From Pseudomonas syringae KCTC 12500 (GTDB lineage: Bacteria; Pseudomonadota; Gammaproteobacteria; Pseudomonadales; Pseudomonadaceae): a stretch of DNA of 64,000 nucleotides. Below the pieces are notes generated by a model. The model was not told the DNA's origin, did no database searches, and saw only the letters and a list, made by a program, of their open reading frames with translations. The stretch lies in assembly GCF_000507185.2 (NCBI RefSeq), contig NZ_AYTM02000002.1, forward strand, positions 3,084,001 through 3,148,000. The letters run 5' to 3'. The translations under genes and the position numbers were made by a program. This document shows, one piece after another, positions 8,644 to 18,736 of the stretch (the first letter of the stretch is position 1; each line of letters starts with the position of its first letter).

Positions 8644-10953
8644 ATGCAATCAGCCAAGCCGTTATTTGACTATCCCAAGTACTGGGCCGAATGTTTCGGA
8701 CCAGCACCTTTCCTGCCCATGAGCCGGGAAGAAATGGATCTGCTTGGCTGGGATTCCTGCGACATCATCATCGTTACCGGCGATGCGTACGTGGATCACC
8801 CGTCTTTCGGCATGGCGATCATCGGTCGTCTGCTCGAGTCCCAGGGCTTTCGGGTCGGGATCATTGCGCAGCCCAACTGGCAGTCCAAAGACGACTTCAT
8901 GAAGCTCGGCGAGCCGAATCTTTTTTTCGGTGTCGCTGCCGGCAACATGGACTCGATGATCAACCGCTATACCGCGGACAAGAAGATTCGCTCCGATGAC
9001 GCCTATACCCCGGGCGGCATGGCCGGCAAGCGTCCGGACCGCGCAAGTCTGGTCTACAGCCAGCGCTGCAAGGAAGCCTACAAGCATGTACCAATCGTGC
9101 TAGGTGGTATCGAAGCTTCGTTGCGCCGCATTGCGCACTATGACTACTGGCAGGACAAGGTTCGCAACTCGATCCTGATCGACGCCTGCGCCGACATCCT
9201 GCTGTACGGCAACGCCGAGCGTGCGATTGTCGAAGTTGCCCAGCGTCTGTCCTACGGCCACAAGATCGAAGACATCACCGACGTGCGCGGTACGGCGTTC
9301 ATTCGTCGTGACACGCCGCAGGGCTGGTATGAGGTCGATTCCACGCGTATCGACCGTCCGGGCAAGGTCGACAAGATCATCAACCCGTACGTCAACACCC
9401 AGGACACCGAGGCCTGCGCCATCGAGCAGGAAAAAGGCAACGTCGAGGACCCCAACGAAGCCAAGGTGGTGCAGATTCTTGCCAGCCCGCGCATGACCCG
9501 TGACAAGACGGTCATCCGTCTGCCATCGGTAGAAAAGGTCCGTAACGACGCTGTGCTGTATGCCCACGCCAACCGCGTGTTGCACCTTGAAACCAATCCG
9601 GGCAACGCTCGCGCGCTGGTACAGAAGCATGGCGAGGTGGACGTCTGGTTCAACCCACCGCCCATTCCGATGACCACTGAAGAAATGGACTACGTGTTTG
9701 GCATGCCTTACGCGCGCGTCCCGCATCCTGCGTACGGCAAGGAAAAGATCCCTGCCTACGACATGATTCGCTTCTCGGTGAACATCATGCGTGGCTGCTT
9801 CGGTGGCTGTACCTTCTGCTCGATCACCGAGCACGAAGGGCGGATCATTCAGAACCGCTCCGAAGAGTCGATCATTCGCGAAATCGAAGAGATCCGCGAC
9901 AAGGTGCCAGGCTTTACCGGGGTCATTTCCGACTTGGGCGGGCCGACCGCGAACATGTATCGCATCGCCTGCAAGAGCCCGGAGATCGAGTCGGCCTGCC
10001 GCAAGCCGTCCTGCGTATTCCCGGGTATCTGCCCGAACCTGAATACCGATCACTCGTCGCTGATCCAGCTGTATCGCAGCGCGCGCGCCTTGCCGGGCGT
10101 GAAAAAGATCCTGATCGCCTCTGGCCTGCGCTACGACCTCGCGGTCGAGTCGCCGGAGTACGTCAAGGAACTGGTTACTCACCACGTAGGTGGTTACCTG
10201 AAGATCGCCCCGGAACACACCGAGGAAGGTCCGCTCAATCAGATGATGAAGCCGGGCATTGGCAGCTATGACAAGTTCAAGCGCATGTTCGAGAAGTACA
10301 CCAAGGAAGCTGGCAAGGAGCAGTACCTGATTCCTTACTTCATCGCTGCCCACCCGGGCACCACTGATGAAGACATGATGAACCTGGCGCTGTGGCTCAA
10401 GGGCAATGGTTTCCGCGCGGACCAGGTGCAGGCGTTCTACCCGTCGCCGATGGCCACGGCCACGGCCATGTACCACTCGGGCAAGAATCCGCTGCGCAAG
10501 GTCACCTACAAGAGCGATGCGGTCACCATCGTGAAGAGCGAAGCGCAGCGTCGTCTGCACAAGGCTTTCCTGCGCTATCACGACCCGAAAGGCTGGCCGA
10601 TGCTGCGCGAGGCACTGGAGCGCATGGGTCGTGCCGATCTGATCGGGCCGGGCAAGGATCAACTGATCCCGTTGCATCAGCCGGTTACTGACAGCTACCA
10701 GAGTGCGCGCCGCAAGAACTCGACGCCGGCGGGCAGCCACAAGGTTGCGAAAACTGCCAAGACCACGCTGATTCAGACCCAGCACACCGGCCTGCCGCCA
10801 CGTGGAAGCGATGGCAGCAAGCCGTGGGACAAGCGCGAAGAGGCCAAGGCTGCCGCAATGGCGCGCAACAAGCAGGCCGCCAAGGAGCGTATGGATGCAG
10901 CCAAAGGCAAAGGCACCAAACCGCCCAAGCGCAAGCCAGTGGTGCCACGCTAA
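8644..10953 (+). CDS. ygiQ: YgiQ family radical SAM protein
   Basis: A 769-residue UPF0313/YgiQ protein. The radical SAM 4Fe-4S cluster motif CxxxCxxC is at Cys385, Cys389 and Cys392 ([19 protein letters not shown]). It is preceded by a long N-terminal domain with the family's [21 protein letters not shown] segment. The C-terminal about 90 residues are Lys/Ala/Arg-rich and probably disordered. The substrate of the family is unknown. The ATG at 8644 has a modest ribosome-binding site (TAGGTCC). Family assignment is firm; the function is not known. Confidence 0.93.
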   Translation: MQSAKPLFDYPKYWAECFGPAPFLPMSREEMDLLGWDSCDIIIVTGDAYVDHPSFGMAIIGRLLESQGFRVGIIAQPNWQSKDDFMKLGEPNLFFGVAAGNMDSMINRYTADKKIRSDDAYTPGGMAGKRPDRASLVYSQRCKEAYKHVPIVLGGIEASLRRIAHYDYWQDKVRNSILIDACADILLYGNAERAIVEVAQRLSYGHKIEDITDVRGTAFIRRDTPQGWYEVDSTRIDRPGKVDKIINPYVNTQDTEACAIEQEKGNVEDPNEAKVVQILASPRMTRDKTVIRLPSVEKVRNDAVLYAHANRVLHLETNPGNARALVQKHGEVDVWFNPPPIPMTTEEMDYVFGMPYARVPHPAYGKEKIPAYDMIRFSVNIMRGCFGGCTFCSITEHEGRIIQNRSEESIIREIEEIRDKVPGFTGVISDLGGPTANMYRIACKSPEIESACRKPSCVFPGICPNLNTDHSSLIQLYRSARALPGVKKILIASGLRYDLAVESPEYVKELVTHHVGGYLKIAPEHTEEGPLNQMMKPGIGSYDKFKRMFEKYTKEAGKEQYLIPYFIAAHPGTTDEDMMNLALWLKGNGFRADQVQAFYPSPMATATAMYHSGKNPLRKVTYKSDAVTIVKSEAQRRLHKAFLRYHDPKGWPMLREALERMGRADLIGPGKDQLIPLHQPVTDSYQSARRKNSTPAGSHKVAKTAKTTLIQTQHTGLPPRGSDGSKPWDKREEAKAAAMARNKQAAKERMDAAKGKGTKPPKRKPVVPR

Positions 10954-10988
10954 CGCTCAGCGATAGCGCCGCCTGCTCGTAGAGGGGC

Positions 10989-11096
10989 GGACGCAGAGCG
11001 TCCAGAACGGCATGTCGACGCGGAGCGTCGCACGATAGTTGAGATCATCGTTCCTCACTCCAGCGTGGTAATGCCGTTCGTGACGCTCCGCGTCAC
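10989..11096. repeat. REP/BIME-type palindromic repeat pair (X then Y)
   Basis: Unit X (10989-11036) reads GGACGCAGAGCGTCC, then AGAACGGCATG, then a GACGC/GCGTC hairpin and CACGAT. Unit Y (11047-11096) reads ATCGTTCCTCAC, then a CAGCGTGG stretch, then ATGCCGTTCGTGACGC and GCGTCAC. Y is close to the reverse complement of X. A second pair, in Y-X order, follows azurin at 18737-18866. The rest of the 400-base gap (11097-11212) shows no gene. Confidence 0.75.
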
Positions 11097-11212
11097 ACCA
11101 CTTGCGCCGCGCCGCTCTATCCATCAACGCCACCCACCCACACCGCTCACAATTCTTCACCCCCCATTCGATCCCTCTGCCACACTGTCTGCCTTATTAC
11201 TGTGCGACCCTT

Positions 11213-11246
11213 GCACCGTTGGCTTCGGCCGGCACGATTTTGGTGC
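11213..11246 (+). promoter_or_regulatory. Candidate NtrC enhancer sites
   Basis: GCACGATTTTGGTGC at 11232-11246 matches the classical NtrC pattern GCAC-N5-TGGTGC and differs from the enteric glnA site GCACTATATTGGTGC at two positions. A half-site TTGCACC lies about 20 bases upstream (11211-11217). The full site is centred about 90 bases before the start point predicted from the sigma-54 promoter at 11301-11316, the usual distance for an enhancer. Confidence 0.55.
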
Positions 11247-11300
11247 TGCGCCTGTTCAGGCGGGGAATGCCACTCTCGTTGGCGCACGACTTTGACCGGA

Positions 11301-11316
11301 TGGCATAAGTCTTGCG
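11301..11316 (+). promoter_or_regulatory. Sigma-54 (RpoN) promoter
   Basis: TGGCATAAGTCTTGCG fits the -24/-12 consensus TGGCACG-N4-TTGCW at 9 of 12 specified bases. The invariant GG and GC are 10 bases apart, as required. It lies 38 bases before the GTG of the transglutaminase-like gene, so the start of transcription would be about 25 bases from the start codon. Confidence 0.65.
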
Positions 11317-11353
11317 CGGCTCAATTACCGTTCAGGCTCGCAGGAGGCACGCC

Positions 11354-14300
11354 GTGTCGATTCATATTGCCTTGCACCATGTCACGCACTATCGCTACGA
11401 CCGCGCGGTCGAACTGGGTCCTCAGATCGTTCGCCTGCGCCCGGCCGCGCACAGCCGCACACGCGTGCTGTCGTATTCGCTGAAAGTCCTGCCTGAAAAC
11501 CATTTCATCAACTGGCAGCAGGACCCTCAAGGCAATTACCTGGCGCGCCTGGTCTTCCCGGAAAAGACCGATGAATTCCGCGTCGAAGTCGATCTGGTCG
11601 CCGAGATGGCGGTGTTCAATCCGTTCGACTTCTTCCTCGAGCCCTACGCCGAGAACATCCCGTTCACCTATGCCAGCGAAGAGCAGCGCGAGCTGGCGCC
11701 GTACCTCGAAAAACTGCCGCTGACCCCGAGGTTTCAGGCGTATCTGGACAGCATCAGTCGCGAGCCGATTCCGGCCATCGACTTTCTGGTCGGCCTCAAC
11801 CAGCGCCTGAGTCAGGACGTCGCTTACCTGATCCGCATGGAACCGGGCGTTCAGACCCCGGAATTCACCCTGCAAAACGCATCGGGCTCGTGCCGTGACT
11901 CCGCGTGGCTGCTGGTGCAGCTGTTGCGTCATCTGGGCATGGCGGCGCGGTTCGTGTCGGGCTACCTCATCCAGCTCAAGGCCGATGTCGAGGCGCTCGA
12001 CGGGCCGTCGGGTACGGATGTCGACTTCACCGACCTGCACGCCTGGTGCGAGGTCTATCTGCCGGGCGCGGGCTGGGTCGGGCTGGATGCCACTTCCGGT
12101 CTGTTCGCTGGCGAAGGACACATTCCTCTGGCGTGCAGCCCCGAGCCTTCCTCGGCAGCGCCGATCAGTGGACTGGTCGAGCCGTGCGAAACCGATTTCA
12201 GCCACGAAATGTCGGTCGAGCGCATCTGGGAGGCGCCGCGCGTCACCAAGCCTTACACCGAAGCGCAATGGCAGGACATACAGGCCCTGGGCCGACAGAT
12301 CGACGCCGATCTGCTGCGCGACGATGTGCGGTTGACCATGGGCGGCGAGCCGACCTTCGTGTCCATCGACGACCGCGATGGTGCCGAATGGAACACCGCC
12401 GCGCTGGGGCCGCGCAAGCGTGAGCTGTCCGCCGAGCTGTTTCAGCGCATGCGCGGGCATTACGCGCCGCTGGGCATCGTGCATTTCGGGCAAGGCAAAT
12501 GGTATCCGGGTGAGCAGTTGCCGCGCTGGTCGCTGAACTGCTTCTGGCGCAAGGACGGCCAGCCGGTGTGGCGCAATAACACGCTGATCGCCGATGAGAC
12601 TCGTGACTACGGCGCGACCGGCGAACTGGCGGGGCGTTTTCTGGCCAGTGTTGCCGAGCGCCTGAAGCTGCCGGCGCGCTTCGTTTTCCCGGCTTACGAA
12701 GACAATTTCTACTACTTATGGCGCGAAGGCGCGTTGCCGGTCAACGTCACGGCCGAAGATTCGCAACTTGGCGATGAGCTGGAGCGTGCACGCCTGCGCA
12801 AGGTCTTTGCCCAGGGGCTGGACAAGATGATCGGTCAGGTCCTGCCGCTGGCTCGCAACGCGAACGGTGACAGCTGGCAGAGTGGCCGCTGGTACCTGCG
12901 TGACGAGCATTGCCGTCTGGTGCCAGGGGATTCTGCGCTGGGCTATCGATTGCCGCTGGCGTCGCAGCCTTGGGTCAAGGCGGCGGAATACCCGTTCATT
13001 CACCCGACCGACCATAACCAGGACTTCCCCGAACTGGCCGACAGCGACTCGTTGGCCTCGGCGCTCAAGTCCACAGACACGGACGCCGAGCGCGCGCCGA
13101 AGATCGATGAATCGGCCGACTGGCTGACCCGCACGGCGTTGTGCGCCGAGGCGCGGGAAGGGCGGCTGTACCTGTTCATGCCGCCGCTGCAAAAGCTTGA
13201 GGAATACCTTGAGCTGGTGGCTGTGATCGAAGCGGCTGCAGAAGAACTGCAGTGTCCGGTCCTGCTGGAAGGCTACGAGCCGCCAAGCGATCCGCGGCTG
13301 TGCAATTTCCGGATCACCCCGGACCCTGGTGTGATCGAGGTCAACGTGCAGCCTTCGGCGAGCTGGGACGAACTGGTCGAGCGTACCGAGTTTCTCTATG
13401 AACAGGCACGCCTCACGCGTCTGACCACCGAGAAGTTCATGATCGATGGCCGTCACACCGGCACCGGCGGGGGCAACCATTTCGTCCTGGGCGGCGCGAC
13501 GCCGGCGGACTCGCCATTTCTGCGGCGTCCGGACCTGCTGCGCAGCCTGATCAGCTACTGGCACAACCATCCTTCGCTGTCGTACCTGTTTTCCGGCCTG
13601 TTCATCGGCCCGACGTCCCAGGCTCCGCGCATCGACGAGGCGCGCAACGACTCGCTCTACGAGATGGAAATCGCTTTTGCGCAGATGCCGGCGCCAGGCG
13701 AGGAGGTTGCGCCGTGGGTGGTGGACCGTCTGCTGCGTAACCTGCTGATCGACGTCACCGGCAATACCCACCGGGCCGAGTTCTGCATCGACAAGCTTTA
13801 CTCGCCCGATGGTGCAACCGGACGGCTGGGGCTGCTGGAGCTGCGTGCGTTCGAGATGCCGCCGCATGCACGCATGAGCCTGGCGCAGCAGTTGTTGCTG
13901 CGCGCGCTGGTGGCGCGCTTCTGGCGTGAACCCTATGCACCCGCCAAGCTGGCGCGCTGGGGCACGCAACTGCATGACCGCTTCATGCTGCCGCACTTCA
14001 TCGAGCAGGATTTTGCCGATGTGGTCGCCGACCTCAACGCGGCAGGCTACCCGGTGCAGGCCGACTGGTTCTCTGCGCACCTGGAATTCCGCTTTCCGAA
14101 AGTGGGCGATTACGCCGTCAACGGTATCGAACTGGAACTGCGTCAGGCGCTTGAGCCTTGGCATGTCCTGGGTGAAGAGGGCTCGGCCGGTGGCGCGGTA
14201 CGCTACGTCGATTCCTCGCTTGAGCGTCTGCAAGTGCATGTCAGCGGGTTGCCGCCGCAGCGCTACGTGCTGACCTGTAACGGCGTGGCAGTGCCTTTGC

Positions 14301-14632
14301 AGCCGACCGGGCGGGCCGGTGAGTTCGTTGCCGGAGTGCGTTATCGCGCATGGCAGCCGGCCAACTGCCTGCAACCGACCATCGGCGTGCATGCGCCGCT
14401 GGTTTTCGATCTGCTCGACACCTGGATGCATCGCTCGCTGGGCGGCTGCGAGTATCATGTCGCCCATCCGGGCGGCCGTAACTACGAAACCTTGCCGGTC
14501 AACGCCAACGAAGCGGAAAGCCGTCGCCTGTCACGTTTCTTCCGCATCGGCCATACCCCCGGCAAACTGGACGTTCCGTCGCTCAACATTAACGATGAGC
14601 TGCCGATGACGCTGGATATGCGTCTGCATTAA
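11354..14632 (+). CDS. Transglutaminase-like / DUF2126 large protein
   Basis: A 1092-residue protein. The N-terminal about 290 residues form a bacterial transglutaminase-like (papain-fold) unit: the N-terminal beta domain (HVTHYRYDRAVELGPQIVRLRP), then the catalytic region with the cysteine in ASGSCRDSAWLLVQLLR, the histidine in FTDLHAWCEVYLPGAGW and a downstream aspartate (GLDATSG). The remaining about 750 residues are DUF2126, resembling amidoligase/glutamine-synthetase-like proteins (HTGTGGGNHFVLGGATP, ELRAFEMPPHARM). The GTG at 11354 is chosen because CAGGAGGC stands 5 bases upstream. First of three genes that recur together in proteobacteria and are predicted to make or modify an unknown peptide. 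Confidence 0.88.
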   Translation: MSIHIALHHVTHYRYDRAVELGPQIVRLRPAAHSRTRVLSYSLKVLPENHFINWQQDPQGNYLARLVFPEKTDEFRVEVDLVAEMAVFNPFDFFLEPYAENIPFTYASEEQRELAPYLEKLPLTPRFQAYLDSISREPIPAIDFLVGLNQRLSQDVAYLIRMEPGVQTPEFTLQNASGSCRDSAWLLVQLLRHLGMAARFVSGYLIQLKADVEALDGPSGTDVDFTDLHAWCEVYLPGAGWVGLDATSGLFAGEGHIPLACSPEPSSAAPISGLVEPCETDFSHEMSVERIWEAPRVTKPYTEAQWQDIQALGRQIDADLLRDDVRLTMGGEPTFVSIDDRDGAEWNTAALGPRKRELSAELFQRMRGHYAPLGIVHFGQGKWYPGEQLPRWSLNCFWRKDGQPVWRNNTLIADETRDYGATGELAGRFLASVAERLKLPARFVFPAYEDNFYYLWREGALPVNVTAEDSQLGDELERARLRKVFAQGLDKMIGQVLPLARNANGDSWQSGRWYLRDEHCRLVPGDSALGYRLPLASQPWVKAAEYPFIHPTDHNQDFPELADSDSLASALKSTDTDAERAPKIDESADWLTRTALCAEAREGRLYLFMPPLQKLEEYLELVAVIEAAAEELQCPVLLEGYEPPSDPRLCNFRITPDPGVIEVNVQPSASWDELVERTEFLYEQARLTRLTTEKFMIDGRHTGTGGGNHFVLGGATPADSPFLRRPDLLRSLISYWHNHPSLSYLFSGLFIGPTSQAPRIDEARNDSLYEMEIAFAQMPAPGEEVAPWVVDRLLRNLLIDVTGNTHRAEFCIDKLYSPDGATGRLGLLELRAFEMPPHARMSLAQQLLLRALVARFWREPYAPAKLARWGTQLHDRFMLPHFIEQDFADVVADLNAAGYPVQADWFSAHLEFRFPKVGDYAVNGIELELRQALEPWHVLGEEGSAGGAVRYVDSSLERLQVHVSGLPPQRYVLTCNGVAVPLQPTGRAGEFVAGVRYRAWQPANCLQPTIGVHAPLVFDLLDTWMHRSLGGCEYHVAHPGGRNYETLPVNANEAESRRLSRFFRIGHTPGKLDVPSLNINDELPMTLDMRLH

Positions 14633-14721
14633 AAAAACAGTGGCTCTGTGCGTCAGATGCACACGGACGTGACATCTGACTGCACTAATCTGAAGTCCTT
14701 ACGTTGCCTGCCGAGCCTTCC

Positions 14722-17217
14722 ATGCCCGACCTGCTTGACCACTACCCGCTGTCCGAGGGTACTTACCACGAAATGCTCGACGCCGACGGAGCCGTTCGCC
14801 CGCACTGGCGTCGTCTGTACGAGCACATGCGGCGCAGCAGCGCGGCGCAACTGATCCAGCGTCAAGCCCTGCTGACCCGGCAGATCCAGGAAAACGGTGT
14901 CACCTACAACGTGTATGCCGACCCCAAGGGCGCTGACCGCCCGTGGGAGCTGGACTTGCTGCCGCACATCATTGCAGCGGATGAATGGCAGCACGTGGCG
15001 GCAGGGATTGCCCAGCGTGCACGGCTGCTCAACGCAGTGCTCGCGGACCTTTACGGCCCGCAGACACTGATCGCCAATGGCCTTTTGCCCGCCGAACTGG
15101 TGTTTGGCCACAACAACTTTCTCTGGCCATGTCAGGGCGTGAAGCCCCCTGAAGACACGTTCCTGCACATGTATGCCGTCGACCTGGCGCGCACCCCGGA
15201 CGGGCGCTGGTGGGTCACTGCCGACCGTACCCAGGCGCCCTCGGGTGCCGGTTATGCGCTGGAAAACCGCCAGAGCGTCGCGCGTGCCCTGCCGGAAACC
15301 TATCGCGACCTGCAAGTCCGGCACCTGTCGGGTTTCTTCGACGCGCTGCAGCAGACCCTGGCCCGTCAGGCGCCGACCAGCAACGAGGCGCCGCTGATCG
15401 TCCTGCTGACGCCGGGCCGTTTCAACGAGAGCTACTTCGAACACTTGTACCTGGCGCGGCAACTGGGCTATCCGCTGGTCGAGGGTGGCGATCTGACGGT
15501 GCGCGATGCCAAGGTCTACCTGAAAACCCTCAGCGGCTTGCGTCGGGTTCACGCCATCATGCGCCGGCTGGACGATGACTTCTGCGACCCTCTGGAATTG
15601 CGTACCGACTCTGCGCTGGGTGTGCCGGGGCTGCTTGAGGCGGTGCGTCAGGGCAATGTGCTGGTCGCCAACGCGTTGGGCAGTGGTGTGCTGGAGTCCC
15701 CAGGGCTGTTGGGCTTTTTGCCGAAAATCAGTCAGTACTTGTTCGGCGAGGATCTGATTCTGCCCTCGGTAGCGACCTGGTGGTGCGGAGAGCCGCCGGT
15801 GCTGGCTCAGGCGCTGGAAAAGCTGCCGGATCTGTTGATCAAGCCGGCGTTCCCCTCACAGCACTTCGCGCCGGTGTTCGGCCGTGACTTGAATGAGGCG
15901 CAACGCCTTGCACTTGCCCAGCGCATGCAGTCGCGGCCCTATGCCTACGTCGCTCAGGAGCTAGCGCAGTTGTCCCATGCTCCGGTGCTGCAGGCTGATG
16001 GCTCCGGTTTGCAGCCGCGCGCCATCGGCATGCGGGTGTATGCAGTGGCCAGCCTCGACGGCTATCGCGTGCTGCCGGGCGGCCTGACCCGTGTGGCCGC
16101 CGAAGCCGATGCCGACGTGGTTTCGATGCAGCGTGGTGGGGCGAGCAAGGACACCTGGGTGCTGGGCGAGCGCTCGCACCTCGGCGAGCCGTGGAAGGGC
16201 CAGCGTAAGCTGGGTGTCTACGACTTGATCCGTCGCGACCCTTATCTGCCGTCACGGGTGGTGGAAAACCTGTTCTGGTTCGGACGTTACTGCGAGCGCT
16301 GCGACGACAGTGCGCGCCTGCTGCGCATCATGCTGACGCGCTACGTCGACGATGATGACCCTCTCGCGCTGCAAGCCGCCGTCGCGCTGGCCGAGAGCCT
16401 GGGCATGCTGCCCGAGGCGCAGGAGGGCGAAGAGCTGAAGGATCGCCTGCTTGTCGCGCTGCTGGGGGACGAGTGGCCGTTCAGCCTTCGGGCCAATTTG
16501 CAGCGGCTGCAATGGGCCGCTTCGCAAGTGCGTGGCAAGTTATCCAAGGAAAACTGGCAGGCGCTGGTCGAGTTGCAGCGCGAAGCCTTGAGCCTGGAAA
16601 GCGAAGAGCCGGATTTCGGCGAGCTGCTGGATTTTCTCAACCGCCTGGTGATGTCGCTGGCGGCGCTGTCCGGTTTTGCGCTGGACGACATGACCCGTGA
16701 CGAAGGCTGGAATTTCCTCATGATCGGGCGACGGATCGAGCGCCTGAAGTTTCTCAGCACCAGTCTGTCGGCGTTTTTGCGCGGGCTGGTGGTTTTCGAA
16801 CGGGCCGGGCTGGAGTGGTTGCTGGAGCTGGGCAACAGCAGCATCACCTATCGCTCGCGCTACATGGCCGTGCCGCACCTGATTCCGGTGCTCGACCTGT
16901 TGCTGCTCGACGATCAGAACCCGCATGCGGTGCTGTTCCAACTCAAGCTGGTGCAGCGCTCGTTGCGCCGCTTGAACGACGAGTTCGATGCGCCACGCGA
17001 CAGCAGCCTGTCGGTGTTGGCGCAGCGTCTTGCCGCGTTCGACCTGGGCAGCCTGGAGAACCCTTTGTTTGGCCAGAGCAGTATCGATGCCGTGCTCGAC
17101 GGGCTGGCGGACTTGCTGCAAAGCATTGGCGACAGCAGTGGCCTGGCGTCCGATCGCCTGGCGTTGCGCCATTTTGCCCACGTCGATGATGTCAGCCAAC
17201 GCACGGTGTCTGTCTGA
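14722..17217 (+). CDS. Circularly permuted ATP-grasp plus alpha-E domain protein (DUF404/DUF407/DUF403 fusion)
   Basis: An 831-residue protein. Residues about 30-470 match the circularly permuted ATP-grasp family, with YGPQTLIANGLLP, VVTADRTQAPSGAGYALENR and the metal/nucleotide-binding PYAYVAQE region. Residues about 510-825 match the helical alpha-E domain (VVENLFWFGRYCERCDDSARLLRI). In other genomes these are often two genes; here they are fused. Predicted to ligate an amine to a carboxylate using ATP. The ATG at 14722 is used; an in-frame TTG at 14704 is possible. It follows the DUF2126 gene by 89 bases and its TGA overlaps the next ATG by one base. Confidence 0.88.
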   Translation: MPDLLDHYPLSEGTYHEMLDADGAVRPHWRRLYEHMRRSSAAQLIQRQALLTRQIQENGVTYNVYADPKGADRPWELDLLPHIIAADEWQHVAAGIAQRARLLNAVLADLYGPQTLIANGLLPAELVFGHNNFLWPCQGVKPPEDTFLHMYAVDLARTPDGRWWVTADRTQAPSGAGYALENRQSVARALPETYRDLQVRHLSGFFDALQQTLARQAPTSNEAPLIVLLTPGRFNESYFEHLYLARQLGYPLVEGGDLTVRDAKVYLKTLSGLRRVHAIMRRLDDDFCDPLELRTDSALGVPGLLEAVRQGNVLVANALGSGVLESPGLLGFLPKISQYLFGEDLILPSVATWWCGEPPVLAQALEKLPDLLIKPAFPSQHFAPVFGRDLNEAQRLALAQRMQSRPYAYVAQELAQLSHAPVLQADGSGLQPRAIGMRVYAVASLDGYRVLPGGLTRVAAEADADVVSMQRGGASKDTWVLGERSHLGEPWKGQRKLGVYDLIRRDPYLPSRVVENLFWFGRYCERCDDSARLLRIMLTRYVDDDDPLALQAAVALAESLGMLPEAQEGEELKDRLLVALLGDEWPFSLRANLQRLQWAASQVRGKLSKENWQALVELQREALSLESEEPDFGELLDFLNRLVMSLAALSGFALDDMTRDEGWNFLMIGRRIERLKFLSTSLSAFLRGLVVFERAGLEWLLELGNSSITYRSRYMAVPHLIPVLDLLLLDDQNPHAVLFQLKLVQRSLRRLNDEFDAPRDSSLSVLAQRLAAFDLGSLENPLFGQSSIDAVLDGLADLLQSIGDSSGLASDRLALRHFAHVDDVSQRTVSV

Positions 17218-18110
17218 TGAGCGCTTTCTACCAGATTTTCCATGACACGCATTACAAGTACGACAGCCCGGTTTCGCTGGCCCAGCAACTGGCGCACCTG
17301 TGGCCGCGCAGCAGTCCCTGGCAGCGTTGCACCGAGCAGGCGCTGGAGATTCTTCCTGAACCCACTACGCGTCGCGATGAGCTGGATGTGTTCGGCAACC
17401 CGCTGACTCGTCTGGCCTTCGAGCGTCCGCACGATGAGTTGCAGGTCAATGCGCGGTTGCGTATCGAGGTCATGGAGAAGCCGTTTCTGGACTTCAATCT
17501 GTCGCCGGAATGGGAGGTGACCCGCAGTGCGCTGACGTACAGCGCCAAGCCGATGACCGAGGACATTCTGGAGGCCTGCCGCTATCGCTTCGAATCCCCC
17601 TACGTTCACCTGAAGCGCTCGTTCGTCGAATTCTCGCAGGTCTGTTTCCCGCCTGGCCGCCCGTTGTTGCTGTGCGTACAGGCCTTGATGGAAAAGATTT
17701 TCGAGGAATTCACCTTCGATGGAGAGGCCACTCAGGTCGCTACGCCGCTGGTGGAAGTGCTGGAGCGGCGGCGTGGCGTGTGCCAGGACTTCGCCCATTT
17801 GATGCTGGCGTGTCTGCGCTCCCGGGGCCTGGCAGCGCGCTATGTGAGCGGCTATCTGCTCACCCAGCCGCCACCGGGCCAGCCCCGGCTGATCGGTGCC
17901 GATGCCTCGCACGCCTGGGTCTCGGTATTCTGCCCGGCCTCTGGCTGGGTCGACTTCGACCCCACCAACAATGTGCAGCCTGCGCTGGAACACATCAGCC
18001 TGGCCTGGGGGCGCGATTTCTCCGATGTCTCGCCGTTGCGTGGCGTGATTCTGGGCGGCGGCACGCATGATCCGGATGTGCGGGTCACGGTGATGCCGGT
18101 CAGCGGCTAA
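17217..18110 (+). CDS. Transglutaminase-like family protein
   Basis: A 297-residue stand-alone bacterial transglutaminase-like protein, with N-terminal beta domain (FHDTHYKYDSPVSLAQQLAHL) and catalytic core with Cys in ERRRGVCQDFAHLML, His in GADASHAWVSVFCPASGW and Asp in DFDPTNN. The full Cys-His-Asp triad is present, so it is probably an active peptidase, amidase or acyltransferase. The start overlaps the ATP-grasp stop (TGATG), so it is translationally coupled as the third gene of the operon. The substrate is unknown. Confidence 0.9.
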   Translation: MSAFYQIFHDTHYKYDSPVSLAQQLAHLWPRSSPWQRCTEQALEILPEPTTRRDELDVFGNPLTRLAFERPHDELQVNARLRIEVMEKPFLDFNLSPEWEVTRSALTYSAKPMTEDILEACRYRFESPYVHLKRSFVEFSQVCFPPGRPLLLCVQALMEKIFEEFTFDGEATQVATPLVEVLERRRGVCQDFAHLMLACLRSRGLAARYVSGYLLTQPPPGQPRLIGADASHAWVSVFCPASGWVDFDPTNNVQPALEHISLAWGRDFSDVSPLRGVILGGGTHDPDVRVTVMPVSG

Positions 18111-18116
18111 TTACCG

Positions 18117-18170
18117 GGTCCCGTGAATCGTTCTTCAAAAGGGCGCTCTCTCGCGAGCGTCCGCGGGACC
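18117..18170 (+). terminator. Hairpin at the end of the transglutaminase operon
   Basis: An outer stem GGTCCCG/CGGGACC encloses a second stem around GCGCTCTC/GCGAGCG. Only a short ATTT follows, so termination strength is uncertain. It starts 7 bases after the last stop codon of the operon. Confidence 0.5.
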
Positions 18171-18262
18171 ATTTGACGCACGTTCTTGGAACCCCTGCCC
18201 TGATCGGGCACTCTCTTCTTACATCAGTTTTACGTTAATCAAGTCCTGCCCTGGAGATTCAA

Positions 18263-18709
18263 ATGATTCGCAAGCTTGTAGCGATTTCGCTGTTGTCATT
18301 GGCCAGTGGTCAATTGCTGGCTGCCGAGTGCTCGGTCACAGTCGATTCGACCGATCAAATGATGTACGACACCAAAGCCATTGAGATCGACAAGGGCTGC
18401 AAGGAATTCACCGTCAACCTGACTCACTCCGGCAGCCTGCCGAAGAATGTCATGGGGCATAACTGGGTACTGGGCAAAGAAGCCGACGCTCAGGCGATCA
18501 CCACTGACGGCATGTCGGTTGGCATCGACAAGGATTACGTGAAACCGGACGATACCCGCGTCATTGCCCACACCAAAGTCATCGGTGCTGGCGAAAAGGA
18601 TTCGGTGACGTTTGACGTGTCGAAGCTTGATCCGGCGGAAAAATACCAGTTTTTCTGCACCTTCCCGGGCCATATCAGCATGATGAAAGGCGCTGTGACC
18701 CTGAAGTAA
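18263..18709 (+). CDS. azu: Azurin (periplasmic blue copper protein)
   Basis: A 148-residue precursor with a 20-residue Sec signal peptide ([20 protein letters not shown]) and mature protein beginning [10 protein letters not shown], which keeps the disulphide-forming Cys residues. Copper ligands are visible: His in VMGHNWVL, and Cys, His and Met in [14 protein letters not shown]. Azurin carries electrons in the periplasm, for example to nitrite reductase or cytochrome c peroxidase. In pseudomonads it lies beside nadE, as here, in convergent orientation. It probably has its own promoter. Confidence 0.98.
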   Translation: MIRKLVAISLLSLASGQLLAAECSVTVDSTDQMMYDTKAIEIDKGCKEFTVNLTHSGSLPKNVMGHNWVLGKEADAQAITTDGMSVGIDKDYVKPDDTRVIAHTKVIGAGEKDSVTFDVSKLDPAEKYQFFCTFPGHISMMKGAVTLK

Positions 18710-18736
18710 CGGCAGGTCTCCGGAGCGTCTGAGAGT

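Noticed and set aside
9100..10785. 561-codon frame antisense to ygiQ
   Set aside because: A shadow frame. The plus-strand protein contains the radical SAM cysteine triad and conserved flanks.
12716..14467. 583-codon frame antisense to the DUF2126 gene
   Set aside because: A shadow caused by codon bias; no ribosome-binding site or motif.
18229..18242. ANR/FNR-like box TTTACGTTAATCAA before azurin
   Set aside because: Only one half matches the TTGAT-N4-ATCAA consensus, and it lies about 20 bases from the start codon, too close for an activator site.
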